Assembly (NCBI GenBank): GCA_015494645.1
Contig: WGAU01000170.1
Location: 1-15,297 of the forward strand
DNA from: Aquificota bacterium
Lineage (GTDB): Bacteria; Thermosulfidibacterota; Thermosulfidibacteria; Thermosulfidibacterales; Thermosulfidibacteraceae
DNA: 15,297 nucleotides
Direction of reading: 5' to 3'
A model generated the notes under the pieces. That model had not been told where the DNA came from. It made no database searches and worked only from the letters and a program-made list of their open reading frames with translations. The position numbers and the translations under genes are program-made. Numbering within the stretch: position 1 is the first letter of the stretch; each line of letters opens with the position of its first letter. This document shows, one piece after another, positions 7,519 to 14,820 of the stretch.

Positions 7519-10500
7519 TTATTTTTTTCTCTTTATAAGCTCAACGTCTATGCACAAGCCCTGAAGCTCTTTTATAAGCACCCTGAAAGACTCCGGCATA
7601 CCTGGCTTGAGAATGGGATGGCCCTTGATGATCTCCTGATACATCTTGTTCCTGCCTGCAAGATCATCGGACTTAACGGTGAGCATCTCCTGTAGAGTGT
7701 AAGCGGCCCCATGAGCCTCCAGAGCCCAAACCTCCATCTCACCCAATCTTTGTCCGCCAAAGTGGGCTTTACCACCAAGGGGCTGCTGGGTGATAAGAGA
7801 GTAAGGACCTGTGGCCCTTGCATGGATCTTATCGTCCACTAAGTGATGAAGCTTCAGCATGTACATGTAACCAACGGTTACGGTATGATCAAAAGGCTCC
7901 CCCGTCCTTCCATCAATGAGCTTCACCCTCCCGCTTCTTGGAAGACCTGCCTTTTCCAAAAGATCCTTTATCTGTTCCTCATCGGCACCGTCAAAAACTG
8001 GTGTAGCCATGGGAATGCCCTTCTTGGCAAGCTTCTTGGCAAGATCCAGCACCCCCTCATCGTCAAGTTTATCTATCCACTCAGACTTCTCTTGGTATAT
8101 CTCTTTAAGGAACTGCCTCACATGAGAAGCTGCCTTTTCCCTGTACTTCTCAAGCATCTCTCCGATCTTCTTGCCCAGCTCTTTGGCTGCCCACCCCAAA
8201 TGGGTCTCAAGTATCTGTCCAACATTCATACGAGAGGGAACTCCCAAAGGATTGAGCACCATGTCCACAGGTGTACCATCCTCAAGGAAAGGCATGTCCT
8301 CTATAGGAAGCACCTTGGAAATAACACCCTTGTTACCATGCCTTCCCGCCATCTTATCGCCAACCTGAAGTTTACGCTTTGTAGCCACATAAACCTTAAC
8401 CCTTTTCAAAACACCAGCAGGAAGCTCATCGGGTCTGTAAAGGGCATCTATCATTTCATCTCTAAGGAGACGAAGCTTCTCTATTTCCTGGTTGGTCTTG
8501 GAAACTATCTCTTGGTAGCACTCCCTCTCATCCTTGGTAAACTTCACCTTTATGTTCCTCACATAGTAGCCTGGGAGCCTCCTTATAACATCCTCAACGA
8601 TAACCTCCCCCTCTCTAAGAAGAACCTCACCTGTCTTGGGATCTATTATGTCGTGCTGCACCTTCTTACCGGAAAGAATGGGAGCAAGCTTTTCAGCCTC
8701 AATATCCCAGAGAACATCCATCTGCTCTTTGAAATCTTTTTCTATCCTCTCCCTCTCCTCCTCAATCTGCCTCTCCCTCATAGGATCGGGCTCGGTGGAT
8801 CGTCTGGAGAAGACCTCAACTCCGATCACAAAACCCTCAACACCGGGAGGCACCCTCAGAGAACTGTCTTTAACCTCCCTTGCCTTCTCACCAAAGATCA
8901 CCCTTATGAGCTTTTCCTCCGGCGTTAGGTAAGTCTCCCCTTTGGGAGTTACCTTGCCCACCAGAATATCACCGGGCTTAACCTTAGTGCCAATACGCAC
9001 TATGCCAAACTCATCCAGATTCTTAAGAGCCTCAGAGCTCACATTAGGGATATCCCTTGTTATCTCCTCTGGTCCGAGCTTGGTATCTCTGGCCTCTATC
9101 TCAAACTCTTCTATGTGAATGGATGTATAAACATCCTCCCTGACCAACCTCTCAGAAACCAGTATTGCGTCCTCAAAATTGTAGCCCCTCCAAGGCATAA
9201 ATGCCACAAGCACATTCTTACCCAAAGATAACTCACCATTATCGGTGGAAGGACCATCGGCAATAACCTGTCCCTTTCTAACCCTCTGACCCTTCTCCAC
9301 AATGGGCTTATTGTTGAAGCAGGTGTTCTGATTGGATCTATCAAACTTCCTCAGGTGGTAAACATCTATTCCACCGCCTTCCTCTTCATCTACAGCTATT
9401 ATGATCCTGTTAGCATCAACGCTCTTTACCACACCGGAACGCTTGGCAAGAACAAGTATTCCAGAATCTGCCGCCACCTTTTTCTCCATCCCCGTGCCTA
9501 TTAAAGGAGCCTCCGTCTTGATAAGTGGAACCGCCTGCCTCTGCATGTTACATCCCATTAGGGCACGGTTGGCGTCGTCATGCTCCAAAAAGGGTATAAG
9601 AGAGGCGGATACGCTAACAAGCTGTTTGGGTGAAACATCTATAAAGTCCACCTCATCAGGAGAGACAGTAACGAACTCACCTGCCTTTCTCGCCTGAATT
9701 CTCTCCCTCTTAAAATAGCCATTCTCATCAATGGGAGCGTTGGCCTGAGCAATGGTGTAACGCTCTTCATCAAAGGCGTCTAAATAAACAATTTCATCGG
9801 TAACCCTACCGTTCTCCACTTTGCGATAGGGAGTCTCAATAAAGCCGTACTTGTTCACCTTAGCGTAAACGGAAAGAGAGGTTATCAATCCTATGTTCTG
9901 ACCTTCTGGAGTCTCAATGGGACAGATTCTACCATAATGGGAGGGATGAACATCCCTGACCTCAAAGCCTGCCCTTTCTCTGGTTAGACCACCAGGACCA
10001 AGAGCTGAAAGCCTTCTCTTGTGGGTAACCTCCGAAAGAGGATTGGTCTGGTCCATAAACTGGGAAAGCTGACCACTGGTGAAGAAACCTTTGACAATCG
10101 CAGTAAAGGGCTTGGCGGAGAGAAGTTCATAGGGCATCATGGACTCAATGTCCTCTATACTCATCTTCTCCCTTATGGTTCGTTGAATTCTCAGAAGCCC
10201 CGCCCTCAACTGATTCTCAAGAAGCTCACCAACAGGTCTGACCCTTCTATTGCCCAAGTGGTCTATATCATCTACCTGGGCCTGCCCAACCTTGAGCTTC
10301 ATCATGTATTTAACAACGGCAATGATATCCTCCTTGCGGAGAACTCTGCAGGAAAGGGGCGCCTCTTCCTCGGAAAAACCAAACTTCTTATTGATCTTGA
10401 GTCTCCCCACCTCAGAAAGATCAAACCTATCAGGATCAAAGAATAGCCTATAGAAGTACTCCTTAGCCGCCTCATAGGTGGGAGGCTCACCCGGCCTCAT

Positions 10501-11691
10501 CCTCTTGTATATCTCTTTCAAAGCTTCCTCTTCATTTGAAGCCTTGTCCAACTTCAGAGCTTCCCTTATGGATGGATCAACAAATTCCCCTTCCACAACA
10601 AGTATATCAAAACTATCAAGCTTCTTCCTTATCTCCTCCAGCTTTTCGGGAGTTATGGGATCGTTACACTCTAAAATCACCTCGCCTGTGACAGGATCAA
10701 CCACATCCTCCGCCACAGGCTTGCCCCATATATCCTCCTCTGCAATGGGTATGCGCTCCAACCCAGCAGCCTTCATCCTTCTGTAAGCAGCCTGAGTAAC
10801 CCTTCTACCACCCCTGAAAAGAATCTTCCCTGTCTCAGGATGAACCACATCCACCGAAAGGGTCTGCCCAATAATGGTCTCCTTCAACTCCTTCTCAAAA
10901 CACTTTCCCCCATCCAGCACGTAGATCCTTTCCGTATCATAGAAAGTCTTCAGAATCTCCTCTGGAGTCATTCCCAAAGCAAGAAGGAAGGTGCTTATTA
11001 AGAACCTCCTTCTCTTATCTATTCTCACATGTAGAATTCCCTTGCCGTCGTACTCAAAGTCCAGCCACGATCCCCTGTATGGAATGATCCTGCCCAGTAT
11101 TCCCGGTCCTGAGGCACTGGAAGAACGGATCTCTTCAAAAACCACACCAGGAGATCTGTGAAGCTGGCTTACAACAACCCTCTCAACGCCATTTATAATA
11201 AAGGTATAGTTTTCTGTCATAAGAGGTATCTCGCCCAGGTAAACCTTTTGCTCTCTTATGTCCCTTATGCTCCTCTCACCGGTCTCCTCGTCCCTCTCGT
11301 AAGTTATCAAACGCAGAAGAACTCTAACAGGAGCACCGTAGGTGAGTCCCTTCCGCTTACACTCTTTGGGCGAATACTTGGGGATAAAAAAGAGCTTCTC
11401 TCCACACCTATCACAGACGACATTTGGTCCACCTAAACCTTTATACTCCCCGCATTTGCATCTCCACTTACCTATCTCATAACCCACATACTCCAGCTTA
11501 GCGGTGCCGGTGTAATCCTCAATAGGAAAAACGCTTCTGAAAACCGCTTCAAGACCTTTGTTCTCCCTCTTATCCCAAGGAACATCAAACTGGAGAAAAT
11601 CACCGTAAGATTTCTTCTGAAGCTCAAGCAAAAAGGGCGGGTCAATAATCTCTTTAATCCTGCCAAAGTTTCTTCTAACTATCTCCGCCAT
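7519..11691 (-). CDS. rpoB: DNA-directed RNA polymerase subunit beta, with an N-terminal zinc-knuckle insert
   Basis: Beta forms half of the active-site cleft and the rifampicin pocket. I choose ATG at 11691 (1390 residues) because AAGGGGTGA lies 8 nt upstream; an in-frame GTG four codons earlier (11703) has no usable Shine-Dalgarno spacing. Residues below count from that ATG. Seen in order: protrusion start; an inserted four-Cys motif (Cys78, 80, 93, 96); GEIPLMTENYTFIINGVERV; the rifampicin cluster GQLSQFMDQTNPLSEVTHKR (540-559) with all usual contact residues wild type; YNFEDAIL with the acidic pair Glu840-Asp841; GDKMAGRHGNKG with Lys1113 and Lys1121; and the C-terminal GGKAHFGGQRLGEMEVWALE. 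A proteobacterial-type insert lies near 965-1045. The zinc-knuckle is the unusual part: it sits between EYVGYEIGK and PKYSPKEC, which are adjacent in E. coli-like beta. Confidence 0.98.
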   Translation of the reverse strand: MAEIVRRNFGRIKEIIDPPFLLELQKKSYGDFLQFDVPWDKRENKGLEAVFRSVFPIEDYTGTAKLEYVGYEIGKWRCKCGEYKGLGGPNVVCDRCGEKLFFIPKYSPKECKRKGLTYGAPVRVLLRLITYERDEETGERSIRDIREQKVYLGEIPLMTENYTFIINGVERVVVSQLHRSPGVVFEEIRSSSASGPGILGRIIPYRGSWLDFEYDGKGILHVRIDKRRRFLISTFLLALGMTPEEILKTFYDTERIYVLDGGKCFEKELKETIIGQTLSVDVVHPETGKILFRGGRRVTQAAYRRMKAAGLERIPIAEEDIWGKPVAEDVVDPVTGEVILECNDPITPEKLEEIRKKLDSFDILVVEGEFVDPSIREALKLDKASNEEEALKEIYKRMRPGEPPTYEAAKEYFYRLFFDPDRFDLSEVGRLKINKKFGFSEEEAPLSCRVLRKEDIIAVVKYMMKLKVGQAQVDDIDHLGNRRVRPVGELLENQLRAGLLRIQRTIREKMSIEDIESMMPYELLSAKPFTAIVKGFFTSGQLSQFMDQTNPLSEVTHKRRLSALGPGGLTRERAGFEVRDVHPSHYGRICPIETPEGQNIGLITSLSVYAKVNKYGFIETPYRKVENGRVTDEIVYLDAFDEERYTIAQANAPIDENGYFKRERIQARKAGEFVTVSPDEVDFIDVSPKQLVSVSASLIPFLEHDDANRALMGCNMQRQAVPLIKTEAPLIGTGMEKKVAADSGILVLAKRSGVVKSVDANRIIIAVDEEEGGGIDVYHLRKFDRSNQNTCFNNKPIVEKGQRVRKGQVIADGPSTDNGELSLGKNVLVAFMPWRGYNFEDAILVSERLVREDVYTSIHIEEFEIEARDTKLGPEEITRDIPNVSSEALKNLDEFGIVRIGTKVKPGDILVGKVTPKGETYLTPEEKLIRVIFGEKAREVKDSSLRVPPGVEGFVIGVEVFSRRSTEPDPMRERQIEEERERIEKDFKEQMDVLWDIEAEKLAPILSGKKVQHDIIDPKTGEVLLREGEVIVEDVIRRLPGYYVRNIKVKFTKDERECYQEIVSKTNQEIEKLRLLRDEMIDALYRPDELPAGVLKRVKVYVATKRKLQVGDKMAGRHGNKGVISKVLPIEDMPFLEDGTPVDMVLNPLGVPSRMNVGQILETHLGWAAKELGKKIGEMLEKYREKAASHVRQFLKEIYQEKSEWIDKLDDEGVLDLAKKLAKKGIPMATPVFDGADEEQIKDLLEKAGLPRSGRVKLIDGRTGEPFDHTVTVGYMYMLKLHHLVDDKIHARATGPYSLITQQPLGGKAHFGGQRLGEMEVWALEAHGAAYTLQEMLTVKSDDLAGRNKMYQEIIKGHPILKPGMPESFRVLIKELQGLCIDVELIKRKK
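11404..11460 (-). other. Inserted CxC-x12-CxxC zinc-knuckle domain within RpoB
   Basis: The translated segment is CKCGEYKGLGGPNVVCDRCG. It matches the spacing of the RpoC zinc domain in the next gene (CLCGKYKKIKHRGVICDKCG), and 11 of the 20 positions are identical. The whole insert is about 28 residues (Trp to Ile just before PKYSPKEC). Four cysteines in this spacing predict one Zn atom. It projects from the beta protrusion in a standard polymerase fold. Zinc binding and function are inferred. Confidence 0.8.
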
Positions 11692-11721
11692 ACCCTCTTT
11701 CACCCCTTTTAAGTATTATAA

Positions 11722-11750
11722 GGGTAGAAGGGCACCTCACCCTTCTACCC
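11722..11750 (-). promoter_or_regulatory. Perfect 11-bp hairpin in the rplL-rpoB spacer (attenuator or RNA-processing site)
   Basis: The minus strand reads GGGTAGAAGGG, a 7-nt loop TGAGGTG, then CCCTTCTACCC, an uninterrupted 11-bp stem. It is followed by TTATAATACTT, not a clean U-tract, so full termination is unlikely. In E. coli the same spacer holds a partial terminator and an RNase III site that set rpoBC expression below that of rplJL. A similar role is inferred from position. The perfect TATAAT (11715-11720) just after it has no matching -35 box. Confidence 0.75.
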
Positions 11751-11783
11751 CAATAGCCGAACCTTATTCCATATCAGAAAGGA

Positions 11784-12173
11784 CTACTTAATTTCAACCT
11801 TGGCGCCAACCTCTTCCAGCTTCTTCTTGATCTCTTCAGCCTCCTCCTTGGAAACACCCTCTTTAACAGGCTTAGGAGCACCTTCAACAAGCTCCTTCGC
11901 TTCCTTCAAACCAAGGCCGGTGATCTGACGCACCACCTTGATAACTTGGATCTTCTGGCTGCCAACTTCGCTCAGAATAACATCAAAAGAAGTCTTTTCC
12001 TCAGCGGCAGCCTCAGCAGGAGCAGCACCGGCAGCAGGAGCAGCAGCCACCGCCACAGGAGCAGCAGCGGAAACCCCGAACTTCTCCTCAAGCTCCTTAA
12101 CAAACTCAGCAAGTTCGAGAACCGTCATGTTCTCAATAAACTTTATCACATCTTCCTTTGTAATCTCAGCCAT
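11784..12173 (-). CDS. rplL: 50S ribosomal protein L7/L12
   Basis: L12 is the multicopy stalk protein that recruits translational GTPases such as EF-G and EF-Tu, both encoded in this window. The 129 residues divide as expected: an N-terminal dimerisation domain (1-34) that docks on L10, an Ala/Pro-rich flexible hinge (about 35-58), and a globular C-terminal domain (62-129). The last contains KIQVIKVVRQITGLGLKEAK (74-93), the factor-binding surface. ATG at 12173 has the strongest ribosome-binding site in the window (AAGGAGGT, 5-nt spacer), which fits the need for several copies per ribosome. It lies 13 bp after rplJ. The 92-bp spacer to the rpoB ATG holds the hairpin at 11722-11750. Confidence 0.98.
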   Translation of the reverse strand: MAEITKEDVIKFIENMTVLELAEFVKELEEKFGVSAAAPVAVAAAPAAGAAPAEAAAEEKTSFDVILSEVGSQKIQVIKVVRQITGLGLKEAKELVEGAPKPVKEGVSKEEAEEIKKKLEEVGAKVEIK

Positions 12174-12186
12174 CTTTTACCTCCTT

Positions 12187-12732
12187 CTAACCTTGTTCTT
12201 TTTTGTCCTTTATGGCGTAAAGGACACCAATAAGATTACGCAGATTCGCTGCGAGAACACCAACCAAACCGTAAAGCGGTGCCTTTATAGTGCCAACCGC
12301 CTTACCTATAAGCACCTCCTTAGGCGGCAACTTGGAAACCTCAAGGATCTGTTCCTTGGTCAAGGGCTTACCCTCAAGAACACCTGCCTTGATGTCAAGC
12401 TTTTCCAGCTCCTTTTCAAAGTTGACTATAGACTTAATAACCTCAACTGGATCGGAATAGGAAAAGATAATAGCGGTAGGCCCTTTGATATAATCCTCAA
12501 CCGCCTTTAAAGGTGTATCCTCCGCAGCTATACGAGCTAAAGTATTCTTAACCACCTGAACATTAGCCCCAAGCTTCTTAAGCTCCTTCCTGATCTGAGT
12601 AGTTTCCTCAACGGTCAGTCCACAGAGATCTACCAAGATCTGGGCATTGGAAGACTCAATCTTTTCTTTTAGCTCTTGAACCTTCTTTTTCTTCTCCTCT
12701 AACTTCTTCGTCTTAGGTCCCTTAGGTATCAA
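12187..12732 (-). CDS. rplJ: 50S ribosomal protein L10
   Basis: L10 anchors the L12 dimers to the 23S GTPase-associated centre and, as the L10-L12 complex, represses its own operon. The 181 residues show the family core: a lysine-rich N-terminal helix, VDLCGLTVEETTQIRKELKK (34-53), VVKNTLARIAA (60-70), and GPTAIIFSYSDPVEVIK (84-100). A C-terminal helix (about 162-178) binds L12. The start is TTG at 12730-12732. GGGGGTGA lies 6 nt upstream, the normal distance, and no in-frame ATG gives a credible N-terminus. The UUG start and a Shine-Dalgarno that can be paired in a hairpin suggest tight translational control. It is preceded by an L10 leader and followed after 13 bp by rplL. Confidence 0.97.
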   Translation of the reverse strand: MIPKGPKTKKLEEKKKKVQELKEKIESSNAQILVDLCGLTVEETTQIRKELKKLGANVQVVKNTLARIAAEDTPLKAVEDYIKGPTAIIFSYSDPVEVIKSIVNFEKELEKLDIKAGVLEGKPLTKEQILEVSKLPPKEVLIGKAVGTIKAPLYGLVGVLAANLRNLIGVLYAIKDKKEQG

Positions 12733-12844
12733 CCCCTATCACCCCCTTTCCCATTTTTCTTCGGGGGTCTATCTCCTCCAACCAGTCTCGGTAGGCAGGG
12801 CCGGCCCTATTAAACCCTTGCGGGTACCCACTTTCTTGGACTGA
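12733..12844 (-). ncRNA. L10 ribosomal protein leader (autoregulatory mRNA element)
   Basis: This 112-nt spacer between rplA and rplJ has the features of the L10 leader. There is a GNRA-capped hairpin ACCC-GCAA-GGGT (12814-12825), a GC-rich hairpin AGGGCCGGCCCT (12797-12808), and the sequence CCTGCCTACCGAGACTGG, which resembles the conserved kink region bound by L10. CCAA and TTGG at the outer edges can close it. The L10-L12 complex is known to bind such leaders and repress rplJL. The call rests on position and motif recall; I could not run a covariance model. Confidence 0.82.
12739..12768 (-). promoter_or_regulatory. rplJ: Shine-Dalgarno-sequestering hairpin before rplJ
   Basis: On the minus strand ACCCCC (12763-12768) can pair with GGGGGT (12741-12746), the core of the rplJ Shine-Dalgarno GGGGGTGA (12739-12746), across a 16-nt A-rich loop. 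Translation of the UUG-start rplJ would require this stem to open. It is plausibly the switch that L10 binding to the adjacent leader controls. Pairing is seen; the switching role is inferred. Confidence 0.55.
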
Positions 12845-13564
12845 TTACCTTCCAATCTCCTCCAGAGCCTGGTTGGGGTCCACCTTGACCCCCGGACCCA
12901 TGGTGGAAGAAACGGTTATACTCCTGAAGTATTGTCCCTTAGCAGCCGCTGGCTTTGCTCTCCAAAGAGCGTCCAACACAGCCTTAGCATTCTCATAAAG
13001 CTTTTCCGTACCAAAGGAAACCTTGCCAATAGGCACATGCACATTACCAGCCTTATCAACCCTAAACTCAACCTTACCCTTTTTCAGCTCTTGAACAGCC
13101 TTGGCTACGTCCATAGTAACCGTTCCCGTTTTGGGATTGGGCATCAACCCTCTGGGGCCCAAAATACGTCCCAACCTTCCAACAAGGGGCATCATATCCG
13201 GCGTGGCCACCGCTTTATCAAAATCAAGCCAACCTTCCTTCTGTATCTTCTGAACAAGATCCTCCGCACCAACGTAGTCCGCACCTGCTTCCTCAGCCTC
13301 TTTTGCCTTTTCTCCCTTGGCAAATACCAAAACCTTCACCTCTTTACCCGTCCCATGGGGAAGGGTTACTGCTCCCCTCACCATCTGATCGGCATGCCTC
13401 GGATCAACCCCCAGCCTAACAGCCAACTCAACCGTTTCGTCAAAGTTCCTTTTGGCCACCTCGCTCATCTTCTTAACAAGCTCTAAAGCTTCTTTTAGAG
13501 GATATTTCTTGCTCCTATCTACAAGCTTAAGAGCTTCCTGATACTTCTTCCCTCTCTTCGGCAT
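12845..13564 (-). CDS. rplA: 50S ribosomal protein L1
   Basis: L1 forms the mobile L1 stalk beside the E site and helps release deacylated tRNA. In many bacteria it also represses its own operon by binding an mRNA copy of its 23S site. The 239 residues match the family length. Domain I is at both ends, and the central domain II carries the signature LGPRGLMPNPKTGTV (135-149). The RNA-contact segment SSTMGPG (219-225) near the C-terminus is present. ATG at 13564 follows GGGAGG with a 5-nt spacer. That Shine-Dalgarno lies inside a hairpin that resembles the L1 binding site. It lies 31 bp after rplK and 112 bp before rplJ. Confidence 0.98.
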   Translation of the reverse strand: MPKRGKKYQEALKLVDRSKKYPLKEALELVKKMSEVAKRNFDETVELAVRLGVDPRHADQMVRGAVTLPHGTGKEVKVLVFAKGEKAKEAEEAGADYVGAEDLVQKIQKEGWLDFDKAVATPDMMPLVGRLGRILGPRGLMPNPKTGTVTMDVAKAVQELKKGKVEFRVDKAGNVHVPIGKVSFGTEKLYENAKAVLDALWRAKPAAAKGQYFRSITVSSTMGPGVKVDPNQALEEIGR

Positions 13565-13598
13565 CTAAGCCTCCCACAATTGTGGTATATTTTCCTCA
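13565..13598 (-). promoter_or_regulatory. Putative L1 protein operator overlapping the rplA ribosome-binding site
   Basis: The minus-strand spacer contains GAAAATATACCAC, AATT, GTGGGAGGC. CCAC/GTGG forms a stem (plus-strand palindrome CCACAATTGTGG, 13574-13585). The flanking unpaired strands AUA and GAG recreate the AUACCAC / GUGGGAG asymmetric loop that, as I recall, is the L1 recognition motif in 23S rRNA. The outer strands (GAGG with CUUA) can pair weakly. The rplA Shine-Dalgarno GGGAGG is part of the element, so bound L1 would block rplA translation. The site is visible; its recognition by L1 is inferred. Confidence 0.6.
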
Positions 13599-14027
13599 AC
13601 CCTCAACAACCTCTATGCCCATACTCCGGGCAGTTCCTTCAATGATCTTCATGGCTTTTTCTATATCATCGGTATTTAAATCGGGCAGCTTTTGCTGAGC
13701 TATCTCCCTTACCTGAGACTTAGTCACCCTACCAACTTTTTCCCTTAAAGGATCATGGGCACCCTTAGCCACTCCCGCCGCCATCTTGAGAAGCACCGAA
13801 GCCGGTGGTGTCTTAGTAATAAAATCAAAGCTTCTATCCTCATAAACGGTAATTACAACAGGTATGATAATGCCTTGCTTATCCTTGGTCCTGGCATTAA
13901 ACTCCTTGCAAAAGGCCATAATATTCACACCATGCTGACCAAGGGCTGGTCCCACCGGTGGAGAAGGAGACGCCTGCCCTCCTGGGATTTGAAGCTTAAT
14001 CTTCGCAACCACCTTCTTCTTAGCCAT
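13596..14027 (-). CDS. rplK: 50S ribosomal protein L11
   Basis: L11 binds the GTPase-associated region of 23S rRNA at the stalk base, where factors and thiopeptides such as thiostrepton act. I choose ATG at 14025-14027 (143 residues, MAKKKVVAKIKLQIPGGQ) because GGAGGT lies 8 nt upstream. A GTG two codons earlier sits only 2 nt from it. Seen: the N-terminal domain with proline-rich PSPPVGPALGQHGVNIMAFC (about 20-39), including the conserved prolines, and the C-terminal rRNA-binding domain with AGVAKGAHDP, GRVTKSQVREIAQQKLPDLN and AMKIIEGTARSMGIEV. It lies 15 bp after nusG and 31 bp before rplA. Its TGA stop falls within the putative L1 operator, so the L11-L1 pair may be translationally coupled. 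Confidence 0.98.
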   Translation of the reverse strand: MAKKKVVAKIKLQIPGGQASPSPPVGPALGQHGVNIMAFCKEFNARTKDKQGIIIPVVITVYEDRSFDFITKTPPASVLLKMAAGVAKGAHDPLREKVGRVTKSQVREIAQQKLPDLNTDDIEKAMKIIEGTARSMGIEVVEG

Positions 14028-14042
14028 TGCCACGAACCTCCG

Positions 14043-14588
14043 CTATAGCTTTTCAACCTGCAAATAATCGAGCTCCACAGGGGTTGATCTACCAAATATA
14101 CTGACAAGAACCCTCAACTTCTGCTTATCGGGATAAACCTCATCCACAACCCCAGTAAAATTCTCAAAAGGACCGTCTATCACCTTAACATAATCGCCTT
14201 TGACGAACTCTTCAGTTCCTTCAGCCCTCTTGGAGCTTATCCTCTCTAAAATTTCCTCCACTTCCGATTCAGGTATGGGCGTAGGCTTTCTCCCTGTTCC
14301 AACAAAGCCAGTAACCCATGGGGTTCTCTTAACTAAATACCAGGTATCATCATCCAAGATCATCTTAATAAGTATGTATCCAGGGAAAACCTTCTTTTGA
14401 GACTGAACCCTCTTTCCCTTTTTAAGCTCAACCACTTCTCTTGTAGGAATAATGATCTCTTCTATCCTATCATCCAAACCCTTGGCCTTGGCCCTTTCCA
14501 AAATACTCTTCTTAACTCTGTCTTCATAGCCAGAATAAGTATGGACAATATACCACCTGTAAAACTTCTCGTTCACTTTCTCGCCCAT
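14043..14588 (-). CDS. nusG: Transcription termination/antitermination factor NusG
   Basis: NusG binds the beta' clamp helices and spans the cleft to raise processivity. Its KOW domain contacts Rho or ribosomal S10. The 181 residues contain the NGN domain with RWYIVHTYSGYEDRVKKSI (11-29), KVFPGYILIKM (66-76) and WVTGFVGTG (91-99), then a linker, then the KOW domain FVKGDYVKVIDGPFENFTG (128-146) to the end. It is the simple two-domain form, without the extra insertion found in some thermophiles such as Thermotoga or Aquifex. ATG at 14588 has a modest GGTGGG upstream. It follows secE by 12 bp, the near-universal secE-nusG pair. Its polymerase partners are encoded downstream in the same block. 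Confidence 0.97.
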   Translation of the reverse strand: MGEKVNEKFYRWYIVHTYSGYEDRVKKSILERAKAKGLDDRIEEIIIPTREVVELKKGKRVQSQKKVFPGYILIKMILDDDTWYLVKRTPWVTGFVGTGRKPTPIPESEVEEILERISSKRAEGTEEFVKGDYVKVIDGPFENFTGVVDEVYPDKQKLRVLVSIFGRSTPVELDYLQVEKL

Positions 14589-14600
14589 GAACCCACCTGC

Positions 14601-14792
14601 TCAAAAAGTAAGCAGTTTACCTATAAGCCGAGAAAACAAAAAGTCAAGAAGCCCCAAGTATATTGCAATGAAAACCGAAAAGGAAATGACCCCAATAGAA
14701 GCGGCTATGGTCTGCTGTCTGTTGGGAAAGACTACACGCTTAAACTCAGACTTAACCCCTTCCAAAAACTCCTTCACCTTGTCCACATTCAT
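14601..14792 (-). CDS. secE: Protein translocase subunit SecE
   Basis: SecE clamps and stabilises SecY in the inner-membrane SecYEG channel. The 63-residue protein is the short, single-span form found in most bacteria, unlike the three-span E. coli protein. It has an amphipathic N-terminal helix KVKEFLEGVKSEFKRVVFPN (5-24), with the conserved basic/aromatic element before the membrane, and one hydrophobic span (about 29-56, TIAASIGVISFSVFIAIYLG and onward). ATG at 14792 follows GAGGGG with a 7-nt spacer. It lies 28 bp after the tRNA-Trp gene, and a run of six T residues directly follows that tRNA. It is paired with nusG. Identity rests on size, the single membrane segment, the PNRQQT region and the gene order. 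Confidence 0.95.
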   Translation of the reverse strand: MNVDKVKEFLEGVKSEFKRVVFPNRQQTIAASIGVISFSVFIAIYLGLLDFLFSRLIGKLLTF

Positions 14793-14820
14793 AGCCCAGC
14801 CCCTCTACAAACAGAAAAAA

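Noticed and set aside
9997..10071. Possible rifampicin-resistance change in RpoB (Thr at the position of E. coli Asn518).
   Set aside because: The main contact residues (equivalents of Q513, F514, D516, S522, H526, R529, S531 and L533) are wild type. Thr here is a plausible natural variant and not evidence of resistance.
11192..11220. Promoter-like ATGACA-N17-TATAAA on the minus strand inside rpoB.
   Set aside because: The bases encode the highly conserved MTENYTFIINGV segment of beta, so the match is explained by protein sequence. There is no downstream gene boundary for it to serve.
7519..11703. GTG at 11701-11703 as the rpoB start (adds four residues).
   Set aside because: No Shine-Dalgarno at a workable distance. 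ATG at 11691 has AAGGGGTGA 8 nt upstream. The difference is only four residues.
13596..14033. GTG at 14031-14033 as the rplK start (adds two residues).
   Set aside because: It lies 2 nt from the Shine-Dalgarno. The ATG at 14025-14027 has an 8-nt spacer and gives the standard L11 start MAKKK.
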